From assembly GCF_018221685.1 (NCBI RefSeq), contig NZ_JAGJTM010000004.1, positions 124,001 through 188,000 of the forward strand: a stretch of 64,000 nt of DNA, read 5' to 3'. Origin of the DNA: Bombella apis. GTDB taxonomy: Bacteria > Pseudomonadota > Alphaproteobacteria > Acetobacterales > Acetobacteraceae. Under the pieces are notes generated by a model that did not search any database, had not been told where the DNA came from, and saw only the letters and a program-made list of their open reading frames with translations. Positions 26,450-38,163 of the stretch are shown piece by piece; positions within the stretch are counted from its first letter, which is position 1; each line of letters starts with the position of its first letter. Both the position numbers and the translations under genes were made by a program.

Positions 26450-27577
26450 GTGACTGGATGTGCAGGGGAAAATGAAATCCTGTTCCGGGAAGAAGAGGAT
26501 TTTCTCAGAACCCAGCTGATTACCTATCTGGGAAATAAAAGGGCGCTTCTGGATTTCATCGAGGCAGCCATCGTCGATGTGAAAACAAGGCTTGGCAAGG
26601 ATCACATTGATTTTCTTGACCTTTTTTCAGGAACAGGCGTCGTGGCCCGCATGGCCAGACGCCATGCCAGATGTATCCACTGCAATGATCTTGAAGAGTA
26701 CAGCTTCGTTACGAATACCTGCTACCAGACGAACAGGGGGGCTCTTGATATTCATGAGCTGGATCATGAAATCCGGCGGATCAGACGGGATGTTGAAACG
26801 AATTTCGAGCCGGGCTTCATTGCGGAATTATATGCTCCGCAGGATGATCGCACCATAAAATACGGAGAAAGAGTTTTTTACACGAGACGGAATGCCATTT
26901 TTCTGGACAGTTTTTGTAGAGCTCTTGCCCAGACACCGGATCATCTGAAACCGTATGTTCTTGCTCCGGTCATTGCCCAAGCTTCCGTGCACACGAATAC
27001 ATCTGGTGTTTTCAAGGGATTTTACAAGAATCGGGCCGGATTTGGTCAGTTTGGAGGAGATTCCCGCAATGCCTTGTCCCGCATCATGCGGAATATTGAG
27101 GTGGTTGCGCCGGTTCTGAGCCATTTTTCCTGTGAGTCGTTCATTCATAAGGGCGATGCGAATGACGTTGTAAGGGATGTTGGGAAGGTGGACATTGCCT
27201 ATTTTGATCCCCCTTACAATCAGCATCCTTATGGATCGAACTATTTCATGCTGAATATCTTATGTGATTACAGGAGACCGCTTGATATCAGTCGGGTTTC
27301 CGGCATCCCGAAGGAGTGGAACAGATCTTTCTACAACAAGGCACGACATGCAGAGACACGTCTCTTTGATGCCATTGACAATGTGAAAGCCGATTTCGTG
27401 CTTATTTCCTATAATTCCGAAGGGTTCATCAAGCGTGACCGTTTCATATCGGAACTCTGGTCCTTGGGGAAGGTGAGTGTCATGGATACGTGTTACAACA
27501 CGTTCCGTGGCTGCCGGAATCTGTCTGACAGGGACAGATATGTAACAGAGAATCTGTATCTGGTGGACAAAAGGTAA
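26450..27577 (+). CDS. DNA adenine-N6 methyltransferase (D12-class), likely orphan
   Basis: The N-terminal TYLGNKRALLDFI and DLFSGTGVVAR form the SAM-binding FxGxG region. The catalytic DPPY motif lies in YFDPPYNQHPYG. That order (SAM motif, target-recognition segment, DPPY) is the alpha/D12 class. GTG 26450 is preferred because AGAGGATAGG lies 7 nt upstream; the reading frame is open back to a TTG at 26351. 375 residues. No restriction endonuclease is adjacent: metK diverges upstream and dapB converges downstream. Sample line 26881-26940 is 50% GC, lower than neighbours, which suggests transfer. Recognition sequence unknown. Confidence 0.87.
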   Translation: MTGCAGENEILFREEEDFLRTQLITYLGNKRALLDFIEAAIVDVKTRLGKDHIDFLDLFSGTGVVARMARRHARCIHCNDLEEYSFVTNTCYQTNRGALDIHELDHEIRRIRRDVETNFEPGFIAELYAPQDDRTIKYGERVFYTRRNAIFLDSFCRALAQTPDHLKPYVLAPVIAQASVHTNTSGVFKGFYKNRAGFGQFGGDSRNALSRIMRNIEVVAPVLSHFSCESFIHKGDANDVVRDVGKVDIAYFDPPYNQHPYGSNYFMLNILCDYRRPLDISRVSGIPKEWNRSFYNKARHAETRLFDAIDNVKADFVLISYNSEGFIKRDRFISELWSLGKVSVMDTCYNTFRGCRNLSDRDRYVTENLYLVDKR

Positions 27578-27650
27578 GGATACACGACCAGAAAGGACGG
27601 GATGGCATGCGGGACCTGCCTGTTGGCAGCTCCCACATGATGCAGGGGGC

Positions 27651-28403
27651 TCAGGGTGTGTTCAGTACGTCCTGCATCCCGTAAAGGCCGGGGGTGCGGC
27701 AGGGATCAGCCAGCCAGAGGGCGGCTTTCAGTGCCCCACGGGCGAAGACACGGCGGTCCAGCGCCCGGTGGGAGAGGGAGATTTCCTCATCAGCGGCAAA
27801 GAAGCGCAGATCATGCTCGCCAACAACCTGCCCGCCTCGCAGGGAGGCAAAGCCGATGGCACCATCAGGCCGTTTCCCGTTCTGATCCAGCCGCCTGACA
27901 GCCTCGAAGTCATCATCCCGGCCTGCGGCTACGGCTCGACCGATGGCCAGTGCCGTGCCAGAAGGTGCATCCAGCTTCTGGCGGTGATGGACTTCCAGAA
28001 TTTCAGCATCGTAGTCCGGCAGGGCGGCGCCAAGCTGACGGGCCAGGGAAAGCAGCATCGTCAGGGCCGGGGAGAAATTGGCCGCCTGTAGAACGGCTAC
28101 CTGTCCGGCGGCTTCATGCACGGCCTGCTGGGCTGCTCCGTCCAGCCCTGTTGTGCCCAGAACCCAGGCACAGCCTGCCGCAGCGAAGGCTTTGGCATGG
28201 GCGGGGACAAGACTGGCATGGCTGACATCAATGATGACATCGCATCGGCTGGCCAGTTCTGATGCGCTGGAGACGATGTTGCGGGCAGGGTCTGCCGTGC
28301 GGGACAGGCCGCCAGCCAGAAGGGCCCCGGCCTCCTCGGCGCAGAGATGGCCAAGACGCCCTGTGATGCCAGCAATGCCGATGCTGGGGGAGGTGTTGCT
28401 CAT
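27651..28403 (-). CDS. dapB: 4-Hydroxy-tetrahydrodipicolinate reductase DapB
   Basis: NAD(P)H enzyme in the diaminopimelate/lysine pathway. The Rossmann loop is GIAGITGRLG at the N-terminus, and the catalytic block is EVHHRQKLDAPSGTA, with the conserved His pair and Lys. 250 residues. AAGGA lies 8 nt before the ATG. It follows dnaJ by 12 bp on the same strand, keeping the dnaK-dnaJ-dapB order seen in acetic acid bacteria. Confidence 0.95.
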   Translation of the reverse strand: MSNTSPSIGIAGITGRLGHLCAEEAGALLAGGLSRTADPARNIVSSASELASRCDVIIDVSHASLVPAHAKAFAAAGCAWVLGTTGLDGAAQQAVHEAAGQVAVLQAANFSPALTMLLSLARQLGAALPDYDAEILEVHHRQKLDAPSGTALAIGRAVAAGRDDDFEAVRRLDQNGKRPDGAIGFASLRGGQVVGEHDLRFFAADEEISLSHRALDRRVFARGALKAALWLADPCRTPGLYGMQDVLNTP

Positions 28404-28415
28404 CGTTGGTGTCCT

Positions 28416-29570
<1,155 letters not shown>

Positions 29571-29656
29571 TCACGCAGGAGAGCGGACACCCGGACAAGG
29601 CGTGCGGGGTGTGGCCTGCCGGAGCCGGACAGGTGCAAGGCCCTCAATGTAAAAAG

Positions 29657-29694
29657 GGCGCCTGTTCCCCGCAGAGAGAGGGAAACAAGACGCC
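29657..29694 (-). terminator. Possible dnaK terminator
   Basis: Read on the minus strand, an imperfect hairpin with GGCG/CGCC outer pairs and an inner CCC/GGG is followed directly by CCTTTTTA. It lies 55 bp past the dnaK stop, between dnaK and dnaJ, and could lower dnaJ expression relative to dnaK. Confidence 0.5.
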
Positions 29695-29748
29695 AACCGC
29701 AGGAAAGGAGCCCGGCCTGCCGGCACGGACTCCGTCCCTTTTCAGCGA

Positions 29749-31647
<1,899 letters not shown>

Positions 31648-31668
31648 GGATATCTGTCCCTTTTCAGC

Positions 31669-31704
31669 GGCTTCCCACAACCCCTCAAGGCATTGGGAGA
31701 AGCC
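31669..31704 (-). promoter_or_regulatory. Leader hairpin in the dnaK 5' UTR
   Basis: GGCTTCCCA (31669-31677) pairs with TGGGAGAAGCC (31694-31704) except for a 2-nt bulge. It lies about 20-55 nt before the dnaK ATG and leaves the SD free. Possibly an mRNA stability element. Confidence 0.35.
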
Positions 31705-31765
31705 CTATTGCGACGTTATCAGGTCTGGGGGCAGGCCAAGGCCTGCAACACCCTTGCTGTTCGAT

Positions 31766-31792
31766 CTGGGGAGGGGTGTCTTGTGTTTCAAG
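31766..31792 (-). promoter_or_regulatory. Candidate sigma-32 (RpoH) promoter of dnaK
   Basis: On the minus strand, CTTGAA (31792-31787) is followed after 15 nt by CCCCAG (31771-31766), close to the enterobacterial heat-shock consensus CTTGAA-N13-15-CCCCAT. Transcription would start about 110 nt before the dnaK ATG. Confidence 0.45.
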
Positions 31793-31906
31793 AGCAGGAA
31801 TGGAAAAGATTTACAGTGTCCTGCTGGAGGTGTGAGGAGTTTCTTTTTGGTCAAGGTCTTCTTTTTCGGGTAAGGTCCCACCTTTACCCTGCAACCGGTT
31901 TCATCC

Positions 31907-33157
31907 GTGGGAGCCTGTCTTCTGTCCTGTCTGTTTTCCCTGTTCCGCAAGGCGGGCCGTCTTCTGCCCCTGTTTTCCGAGCCGGGGCGGGGCCCGACCC
32001 GGTGTTCGGTTCTTTTTCTGCCGTCTGCTACTTTTCTGCTGCTGTGTGCCTGCCAGCCCATAGGGCCGGAACATCTCCAGAATGATCAGCTGGCTTATTC
32101 CCGGGCACTGGGGGAAGTGCAGAAGCGTGAGATGCTGCTCAATATCGTGCGGCTGCGTTATGGCGAGCCGCCTGCGTTTCTTGACACGACACAGGTGATT
32201 GCCGGTTACAACTTCTCCCGCAGTGTTTCGGGGGGGTACTATGGCTATCCGGCTTCTGCTGTCAGCAATTACCTGTTTGGAACGGGGACACTTTCCCAGG
32301 CGGAAAATCCGACCATCACCTATCAGCCTCTGACAGGTGAGCAGTATGCGGAAAATGTGGTGCGTCCCATTTCGCCCACGGCCATCATGCCGCTCAGTCT
32401 TGGTGGCATGGCCATCGACACTCTCCTGCGGCTGACGGCACAGTCCATTGATGGATTGTCCAATGTGCGGGGTGTCGGGCCATTCGGGGGTGGGTCCGTG
32501 CGGTTCTACCTGCTTCTGCATGACCTGCGCCAGCTTCAGCTGGCCGGGGCGATGACGGTACGTATTTCTACCGATGACCCGGCTGCCTCCGGCAAGGGGG
32601 GGAAATCGGGTGCCAGCAGTGCAACCGGTCAGGGGAATGGCAATGCCGGGTCCGGCAATGGTGGCGGGGGATCAGGCAATACGTCTGGCGAGCATATCTA
32701 TCTTGTGCTGACAACCACGGCGGACAGCAATCTTCAGGCCATACAGGGGGAGGTACGCCGCCTGCTGCATCTGGAGCCCAATACGGCGGAGGCGGAGATC
32801 GTCTATGGGCCATATCCGAAGAAACAGGGGCAGATCGCCATTCTCACACGGTCCATGCTCGCCATGCTGACCCAGCTTTCCTATGAGATGGAAGTGCCGG
32901 AGAAGGATGTCCGCTCTGGCAGGACCCTGCCGACCATCGGGCAGGTTGGCATCGAGAGCCGCCCTGAGGTTGCCATTCATTCCGGCAGGAATGAACCTGG
33001 GGAAAGCTATGTTTCCGTTTTCTATAAAAAGTGCTGGTACTGGATTTCCGATACGGATTTCCGTAGCAAGGAGGCATTCACCATGGTGCAGGTCCTCAGT
33101 ACCCTTGCGGCAACTAGTCATGGCGGCGGTGCCGTCGTGACGATTCCGGCAGGGTGA
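31907..33157 (+). CDS. Predicted lipoprotein with Gly/Ser-rich insert, unknown function
   Basis: A 416-residue protein from GTG 31907. A hydrophobic stretch ends in LCACQP, a plausible lipobox with Cys49 as the lipidated residue, after an unusually long, basic n-region. The mature protein has a conserved-looking first part (QKREMLLNIVRLRYGEPP), then a Gly/Ser/Asn-rich spacer (about residues 222-262), then a second folded part ending in Trp- and Tyr-rich sequence. I recall similar uncharacterised lipoproteins in other proteobacteria but know no function. It heads a run with a GT4 glycosyltransferase (35-bp gap), a 58-residue protein and an EamA transporter, hinting at an envelope role. Confidence 0.75.
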   Translation: MGACLLSCLFSLFRKAGRLLPLFSEPGRGPTRCSVLFLPSATFLLLCACQPIGPEHLQNDQLAYSRALGEVQKREMLLNIVRLRYGEPPAFLDTTQVIAGYNFSRSVSGGYYGYPASAVSNYLFGTGTLSQAENPTITYQPLTGEQYAENVVRPISPTAIMPLSLGGMAIDTLLRLTAQSIDGLSNVRGVGPFGGGSVRFYLLLHDLRQLQLAGAMTVRISTDDPAASGKGGKSGASSATGQGNGNAGSGNGGGGSGNTSGEHIYLVLTTTADSNLQAIQGEVRRLLHLEPNTAEAEIVYGPYPKKQGQIAILTRSMLAMLTQLSYEMEVPEKDVRSGRTLPTIGQVGIESRPEVAIHSGRNEPGESYVSVFYKKCWYWISDTDFRSKEAFTMVQVLSTLAATSHGGGAVVTIPAG

Positions 33158-33191
33158 CCGGGCACGGGATGGGTGTGGACATAGCGGAAAA

Positions 33192-34397
33192 ATGGTCATG
33201 AAGCAGAAACCGGTGATCCTTCAGATTCTGCCGGCATTGGGTATTGGCGGCCTTGAGCGTGGCGCCATCGACATGGCCGAAGCCATAAGTCAGGCCGGTG
33301 GCCGGGCGCTCGTGGCGGCGGAGAGTGGAGCTCTGCTGTCCCGTCTGCGGTATGTCGGTGGTGAGCATGTGGAGCTGGCGTTTCGCAAGAGGATGTCCCT
33401 GCGGTATTTTTTCAGCCGGGTGAAGGCCTTGCAGATGCTGATCCGGCAGGAGGGGGTCGATCTTGTCCATGCCCGGTCCCGGTATCCGGCTCTTGTGGCG
33501 GTTGTGGCCTGCCGCCGGGAGAAAGTGCCGTTGGTGACGACCTGGCACGGTGACCACCAGACGAATTTCTGGCTCAAGAAGTTCTATAATTCCGCTCTGG
33601 TACGGGGGCAGCGTGTCATTGCCGTTTCCGAGCATATCGGCGAGAGACTGCGGCATGATTACAGGGTTGGGGAGGACAGGCTGCGCATCATCCCCCGTGG
33701 CAGTGATCCGGAGATTTTTTCCCCGGGGGCGGTGAAAGGCCTCCAGATGCAGACGCTGCTGGAGCGCTGGCGGATTGGTGAGGAAAGCCGCATCATTCTC
33801 ATGCCCGGCCGTATGACCCGCTGGAAAGGACAGGAATGTCTGATCGAGGCTCTTGGCTATCTGGCCACCCATCATCCGGGGCTGGACTGGGTCTGCGTCA
33901 TGGTCGGGCCAGGGGAGGACAGCAGCTATGCCCGGATGCTGCACAGGATGGCCGAGGAGCGGGGCATAGCGACTCGTCTGCGTTTTGCTGGTCCCTGCCG
34001 GGACATGGCAGCGGCCTACCGGCTGGCGCATGTTGTGACGGTGCCTTCTCTCCGGCCTGAGCCCTTCGGGCGGGTGCCGGTGGAAGCACAGATGATGGGC
34101 TGCTGGGTGATCGGCTCGGCCCGTGGCGGCCTGAAGGAAACCATACAGCATGGTGAAAGCGGGACGCTTGTTCCGGCGGGGGACCATCGGGCGCTGGCCG
34201 GTGCCCTGAGGGAAGTGCTGGACGTGCCACCAGAACTTATGGCAGAGCGGCAGGACGAGATCCGTGCCCATGCTCTTGCCCATTATACCAAGCAGCACAT
34301 GCAGCGGGCGACGCTGGGCGTGTATGATGAGCTGCTTCCTGCTGGCTTGCGGGAAGCGTTTGTGCGCTTTCATGAGGAGAGGGATGCAGGTTCATGA
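33192..34397 (+). CDS. Glycosyltransferase family 4 (GT-B fold)
   Basis: Retaining glycosyltransferase using a nucleotide sugar, probably for lipopolysaccharide or other surface glycan. The N-terminal acceptor half begins PALGIGGLERGA; the C-terminal donor half has MPGRMTRWKGQE and the nucleotide-diphosphate site RPEPFGRVPVEAQMMG (the E-x7-E element). ATG at 33192 or 33198, neither with a strong SD. Its stop overlaps the start of the small basic protein (ATGA). Donor and acceptor unknown. Confidence 0.9.
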   Translation: MVMKQKPVILQILPALGIGGLERGAIDMAEAISQAGGRALVAAESGALLSRLRYVGGEHVELAFRKRMSLRYFFSRVKALQMLIRQEGVDLVHARSRYPALVAVVACRREKVPLVTTWHGDHQTNFWLKKFYNSALVRGQRVIAVSEHIGERLRHDYRVGEDRLRIIPRGSDPEIFSPGAVKGLQMQTLLERWRIGEESRIILMPGRMTRWKGQECLIEALGYLATHHPGLDWVCVMVGPGEDSSYARMLHRMAEERGIATRLRFAGPCRDMAAAYRLAHVVTVPSLRPEPFGRVPVEAQMMGCWVIGSARGGLKETIQHGESGTLVPAGDHRALAGALREVLDVPPELMAERQDEIRAHALAHYTKQHMQRATLGVYDELLPAGLREAFVRFHEERDAGS

Positions 34398-34570
34398 AGC
34401 CTGAACAGGAGAGAAAGACCGGCGAAGCCCCCATGACAGCACGGCAGGAGCGCCAGCTGCGGGAAGCCCAGGCCCTGCGGGCCAACCTTCTGCGTCGCAA
34501 ACAGCAGCAGCGCAGCCGTCCGGCCGTGTCTGGGCGTGTAACAGCCTCTGCCAGCCAGGGGGATCGCTGA
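34394..34570 (+). CDS. Small basic coiled protein (58 aa), translationally coupled
   Basis: ATG 34394 overlaps the stop of the glycosyltransferase (ATGA), and its TGA (34568-34570) abuts the GTG of the EamA gene. The product is polar and helical, with 15 Arg/Lys residues (TARQERQLREAQALRANLLRRK, given here only as its helical core region, about residues 15-36), and no membrane segment. Similar short Arg-rich proteins occur near murA in alphaproteobacteria, as here, but I know no function. Placement in a tight operon is the main evidence that it is real. Confidence 0.65.
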   Translation: MKPEQERKTGEAPMTARQERQLREAQALRANLLRRKQQQRSRPAVSGRVTASASQGDR

Positions 34571-35560
34571 GTGACCAGCCCGCGTCTGCCACTGCCATCG
34601 CGGCAGGAGGTTGCCCTCGGTATCATCACGGTGTTGTGGGGGGGGACCTACTACATCATCCAGATGGCGCTGAAGACTAGCGGTCCTCTGTTTTTCATCG
34701 GGGTCCGGTTCCTCATCGCTGCCTTGTTTGTGGTCTGTTTTGTCGGGCGCAAGCATATCATGCAGGGGATTCCACGTTCGGAGATATGGCGTGGCGGGCT
34801 GATCGGTATCGTGCTGGCTTTCGGTTACATCTGTCAGACGATCGGGCTGATGAGCATCACCAGCAGCCGTTCTGCCTTTTTGACAGCTCTCTATGTGCCG
34901 TTGGTGCCGCTGCTTCAGTGGATCATCCTGCGCAAGGCTCCGAGCAGGAGTGGGATTGCCGGCATTTTTCTTGCCTTCGTTGGGCTGGTTCTGCTGGCCG
35001 AGCCGTGGAAGACCGGCCTGACTATGAGCACGGGTGACGGCCTGACCCTGCTGGGGACTTTTTCTTACGCTTTTGAGATCATCTGCGTCGGGCTGTTCGC
35101 TCTTCACACGGATAGCCGCCGTATGGCGTTTGTCCAGCTTGTGGCGGGTGGACTTTTTGCTTTCTGTGCCATGCCGGTAATGGGAGAGCATGTGCCCGCC
35201 TTCAGCTGGGGCTGGATGGGGTGTGCGCTGGTGATGGGCATTGTGAGTGCGGCTACCCAGCTGGTGCTCAACTGGGCGCAGAAAACGGTCTCTCCCACCA
35301 AGGCGACCCTCATCTATTCCAGTGAGCCGATCTGGGGGGGGCTGGTTGGCTGGGTGACGGGTGACGTGTTGACGATGACCACGCTCATTGGGGCTGGTTT
35401 CATTGTGGCTGGTGTGCTGGCCAGTGAGGTAAAACCCCGCTGGCCCCGCTTCCGTCGGACGTTGCGTGGTGGTGCCGTGCGTGAACTGCCTTCGGAGAGG
35501 AAGCGTCGCCGTCGGCTCAGCATGTCTGAGCTGGTGATCCGTGGTTCATCGGGGGATTGA
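34571..35560 (+). CDS. EamA/DMT-family transporter
   Basis: A 329-residue inner-membrane protein with two EamA repeats (ten hydrophobic helices; motifs LWGGTYYIIQ early and KATLIYSSEPIWGGLVG in the second half). GTG 34571 follows the preceding stop without a gap, so it is coupled to the small basic protein. A charged, Arg-rich C-terminal tail lies in the cytoplasm. Substrate unknown; export of an amino acid or metabolite is usual for the family. Confidence 0.88.
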   Translation: MTSPRLPLPSRQEVALGIITVLWGGTYYIIQMALKTSGPLFFIGVRFLIAALFVVCFVGRKHIMQGIPRSEIWRGGLIGIVLAFGYICQTIGLMSITSSRSAFLTALYVPLVPLLQWIILRKAPSRSGIAGIFLAFVGLVLLAEPWKTGLTMSTGDGLTLLGTFSYAFEIICVGLFALHTDSRRMAFVQLVAGGLFAFCAMPVMGEHVPAFSWGWMGCALVMGIVSAATQLVLNWAQKTVSPTKATLIYSSEPIWGGLVGWVTGDVLTMTTLIGAGFIVAGVLASEVKPRWPRFRRTLRGGAVRELPSERKRRRRLSMSELVIRGSSGD

Positions 35561-35608
35561 CCTCCTCCGGGCCGTTCCTCCGCTTTGCGCCGGGGCAGAC
35601 AGATGATA

Positions 35609-35675
35609 TGACAGGGCAGGCCCGGCTGGTCGGGTCTGTCTCTGTCCGGGGGCGGTCTGTCCCTGTCAGGTTTTT
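35609..35675 (+). terminator. Candidate terminator after the EamA gene
   Basis: TGACAGGG (35609-35616) pairs with CCCTGTCA (35661-35668) around an inner 8-bp hairpin (35617-35638), and TTTTT follows two bases later. It closes the lipoprotein-GT4-EamA run before dcd. Confidence 0.45.
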
Positions 35676-35719
35676 GTCGATTTTCAGTAAGACATCACCA
35701 TCCACAAGGGAGAACGGCC

Positions 35720-36271
35720 ATGTCGATCATGCCTGACCACTGGATACGCCACATGGCGCAGGAACACGGCATGATAGAGCCGTTTGTCGAGGCGCAGAAG
35801 CGTGAGAAGGTCATTTCCTACGGGTTGTCCTCCTATGGGTATGATGCTCGTGTCGCTGATGAATTTCACATCTTCACAGATGTTGACAGTGCCGTGGTGG
35901 ACCCCAAGAATTTCTCTGCTGACAGTTTCGTGACACGCCGCGGGGACATCATCATCCCGCCCAACAGTTTTGCACTGGCCCATACGGTGGAATATTTCCG
36001 CATCCCCCGTGATACGCTGGTCGTGTGCCTTGGCAAGTCCACCTATGCCCGCTGTGGGATCATCGTCAATGTCACACCGCTGGAGCCGGAATGGGAGGGG
36101 CAGGTGACCATCGAGATCAGCAATACCACCCCCCTGCCAGCCCGTATCTATGCCAATGAGGGCATCTGCCAGTTTCTGTTTTTTCAGGGAGCCAGTCCTT
36201 GTGAAGTCAGCTATGCTGACCGTGCCGGAAAGTATATGCGCCAGTCCGGTGTAACGCCCCCGCGGCTTTAA
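35720..36271 (+). CDS. dcd: dCTP deaminase Dcd
   Basis: Deaminates dCTP to dUTP, feeding thymidylate synthesis. The trimeric dUTPase-like fold shows SSYGYDARV, the KSTYARCGI active-site segment, [17 protein letters not shown] and the [10 protein letters not shown]-terminal region. 183 residues is standard. AAGGGAG lies upstream of ATG 35720. Followed by murA after 71 bp. Confidence 0.96.
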   Translation: MSIMPDHWIRHMAQEHGMIEPFVEAQKREKVISYGLSSYGYDARVADEFHIFTDVDSAVVDPKNFSADSFVTRRGDIIIPPNSFALAHTVEYFRIPRDTLVVCLGKSTYARCGIIVNVTPLEPEWEGQVTIEISNTTPLPARIYANEGICQFLFFQGASPCEVSYADRAGKYMRQSGVTPPRL

Positions 36272-36290
36272 AATTCAGACAAGCAGAGAA

Positions 36291-36327
36291 CCTCATCCAG
36301 CCTGTGAGGCACGGTGATGGGATGAGG
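36291..36327 (+). promoter_or_regulatory. Nested hairpin in the murA leader
   Basis: CCTCATCC (36291-36298) and GGATGAGG (36320-36327) pair perfectly and enclose a smaller hairpin GCCT/AGGC (36300-36310). It ends 15 nt before the murA ATG, close to its GGAGAG SD. No T-run, so regulation or mRNA processing is more likely than termination. Confidence 0.35.
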
Positions 36328-36342
36328 TATGGAGAGAGACAG

Positions 36343-37617
36343 ATGGATTATTTCCTGATCGAAGGTGGCCACCGTCTTGAGGGGCGCATTTCTGTTGGTG
36401 GGGCCAAGAATTCGGGCCTGAAACTGATGGTGGCCGCCCTGCTTTCCGAAGGGCCTCTCATCCTTTCCAATATTCCCGATATTGCGGATATCCGTACCAT
36501 GCGGACCCTGCTGGGGCAGCTGGGTTATGACGTGGTGGAGATTGATGGTCCCCGGCAGCTCAGCCTTGGTGGAACCATCCAGTCGGTAGAGGCTCCTTAC
36601 GACATCGTGTCCCGGATGCGGGCCTCCATTCTTGTTCTGGGACCTCTGCTGACCCGTATGGGAGAAGCCCGTGTCTCCCTGCCGGGTGGGTGTGCCATCG
36701 GGACACGCCCGGTGGACCTTCATCTCAAAGGACTGGAGGCCCTGGGCGCCGAGATCACGCTGGAGGGGGGGTACATCAATGCCAGAGCGCCCAATGGCCT
36801 GAAGGGCGGGCGTGTCGTGCTGCCATTCCCCAGTGTGGGGGCGACGGAGAATGTTCTCATGGCAGCCACGCTGGCCCGTGGCACGACGGAGATCGTCAAT
36901 GCTGCCCGGGAGCCGGAAATTCTGGACCTTGCCAACTGCCTCAATGCCATGGGGGCGAAGATCACCGGGGCACATTCCGGCACCATCATGGTAGAGGGGG
37001 TGGAGCAGCTTCATGGTGCTCGTTACTCCGTCATGCCAGACCGCATCGAGTGTGGCACCTATGCCTGCGCCGTGGGCATGACGGGTGGGGATGTCCTGCT
37101 GGAAGGTGGCCGCATGGTAGATCAGGAAGCGGTTGTCTATGCGCTCCAGCAGGTTGGCGTGGATGTTACGGAAGAGGCTGATGGCTTGCGGATACGGAGT
37201 GAGGGAAAGCTGCGGGGGCTGGACCTGACAACCGAACCTTACCCCGGTTTCCCGACCGACATGCAGGCGCAGTTCATGGCCATGCTCTCTGTAGCGGAGG
37301 GAGCGTCCATGATCACGGAAACGATCTTCGAGAACCGTTTCATGCATGTGCCGGAACTGAACCGCATGGGGGCCAACATCACCATCCAGGGGCGGTCAGC
37401 CGTGATCCGTGGGGTGGAACGCCTCTCTGGTGCCAAGGTGATGGCCACGGATCTGAGGGCATCTTTTTCACTGATCCTGGCTGGCCTCGTGGCCGAGGGT
37501 GAGACGGAACTGAGCCGTGTCTATCATCTCGACCGTGGGTATGAGCATGTGGAGAAGAAGCTCTCCGCCTGCGGGGCCAAGATCAGGCGTGTGAAGGTTT
37601 CTTCAGACGCCGCATGA
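36343..37617 (+). CDS. murA: UDP-N-acetylglucosamine 1-carboxyvinyltransferase MurA
   Basis: Transfers enolpyruvate from PEP to UDP-GlcNAc, the first committed peptidoglycan step. [13 protein letters not shown] opens the protein and the catalytic cysteine is Cys117 in [14 protein letters not shown], so the fosfomycin-target cysteine is kept. 424 residues. ATG 36343 with GGAGAG upstream; the in-frame GTG at 36304 lies inside the leader hairpin and is rejected. Its last 35 bp overlap the end of the convergent LOG gene. Confidence 0.97.
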   Translation: MDYFLIEGGHRLEGRISVGGAKNSGLKLMVAALLSEGPLILSNIPDIADIRTMRTLLGQLGYDVVEIDGPRQLSLGGTIQSVEAPYDIVSRMRASILVLGPLLTRMGEARVSLPGGCAIGTRPVDLHLKGLEALGAEITLEGGYINARAPNGLKGGRVVLPFPSVGATENVLMAATLARGTTEIVNAAREPEILDLANCLNAMGAKITGAHSGTIMVEGVEQLHGARYSVMPDRIECGTYACAVGMTGGDVLLEGGRMVDQEAVVYALQQVGVDVTEEADGLRIRSEGKLRGLDLTTEPYPGFPTDMQAQFMAMLSVAEGASMITETIFENRFMHVPELNRMGANITIQGRSAVIRGVERLSGAKVMATDLRASFSLILAGLVAEGETELSRVYHLDRGYEHVEKKLSACGAKIRRVKVSSDAA

Positions 37618-38137
37618 CGCTGGGCACGTCCGTTACGACCTCGTAGAGGGTTTCTGCCCCTGCATCGGCGAAACCCTGTGCCTGCGTGGCCTGCAGCAGG
37701 GCGATGAGCGGGTCGGCCCAGCCATTGGTGTTGAGAATGATGATGGGCCGCTGGCTCAGCCCCAGCTGGCGGTTCACGAGAACCTCCATGAATTCGTCGA
37801 ATGTGCCAAACCCTCCGGGGAGGATGACATAAGCGTCAGCTTCCTCGAATAGCCGGGCTTTCCGGCTGGGCATGTCTTCTGTCACTTCCAGGTCTGTGAC
37901 GCCTTCATGCAGGATTTCCTGCGCTTCCAGAAAGCGGGGAATGATGCCTTTTACGGTACCGCCGGCCAGCAGGGTAGCATCGGCCACGGCGCCCATCAGG
38001 CCAGCAGTCCCGCCCCCATAGACGAGAGTGAGACCCGCTTCCCCCAGGGCTGTTCCGAGGGCACGGGCTACCTGCATGTGGGCCGGATCGTGCCCGGGGC
38101 GTGACCCGCAGAAGACGGAGCAGGAGCGGATGGTCAT
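37583..38137 (-). CDS. LOG-family protein (TIGR00730-type nucleoside-5'-monophosphate phosphoribohydrolase)
   Basis: A 184-residue Rossmann protein with GGGTAGLMG and [12 protein letters not shown], the two motifs of the lysine-decarboxylase-like/LOG family. Characterised members cleave cytokinin ribotides or AMP to free base and ribose 5-phosphate; in a bacterium the physiological nucleotide is uncertain. ATG 38137 fits the family start (SVFCGSRPG); the longer open frame to 38242 does not. Tail-to-tail overlap with murA. Confidence 0.92.
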   Translation of the reverse strand: MTIRSCSVFCGSRPGHDPAHMQVARALGTALGEAGLTLVYGGGTAGLMGAVADATLLAGGTVKGIIPRFLEAQEILHEGVTDLEVTEDMPSRKARLFEEADAYVILPGGFGTFDEFMEVLVNRQLGLSQRPIIILNTNGWADPLIALLQATQAQGFADAGAETLYEVVTDVPSVMRRLKKPSHA

Positions 38138-38163
38138 GATGGACTGTTTCCTCCGAACAGAAA

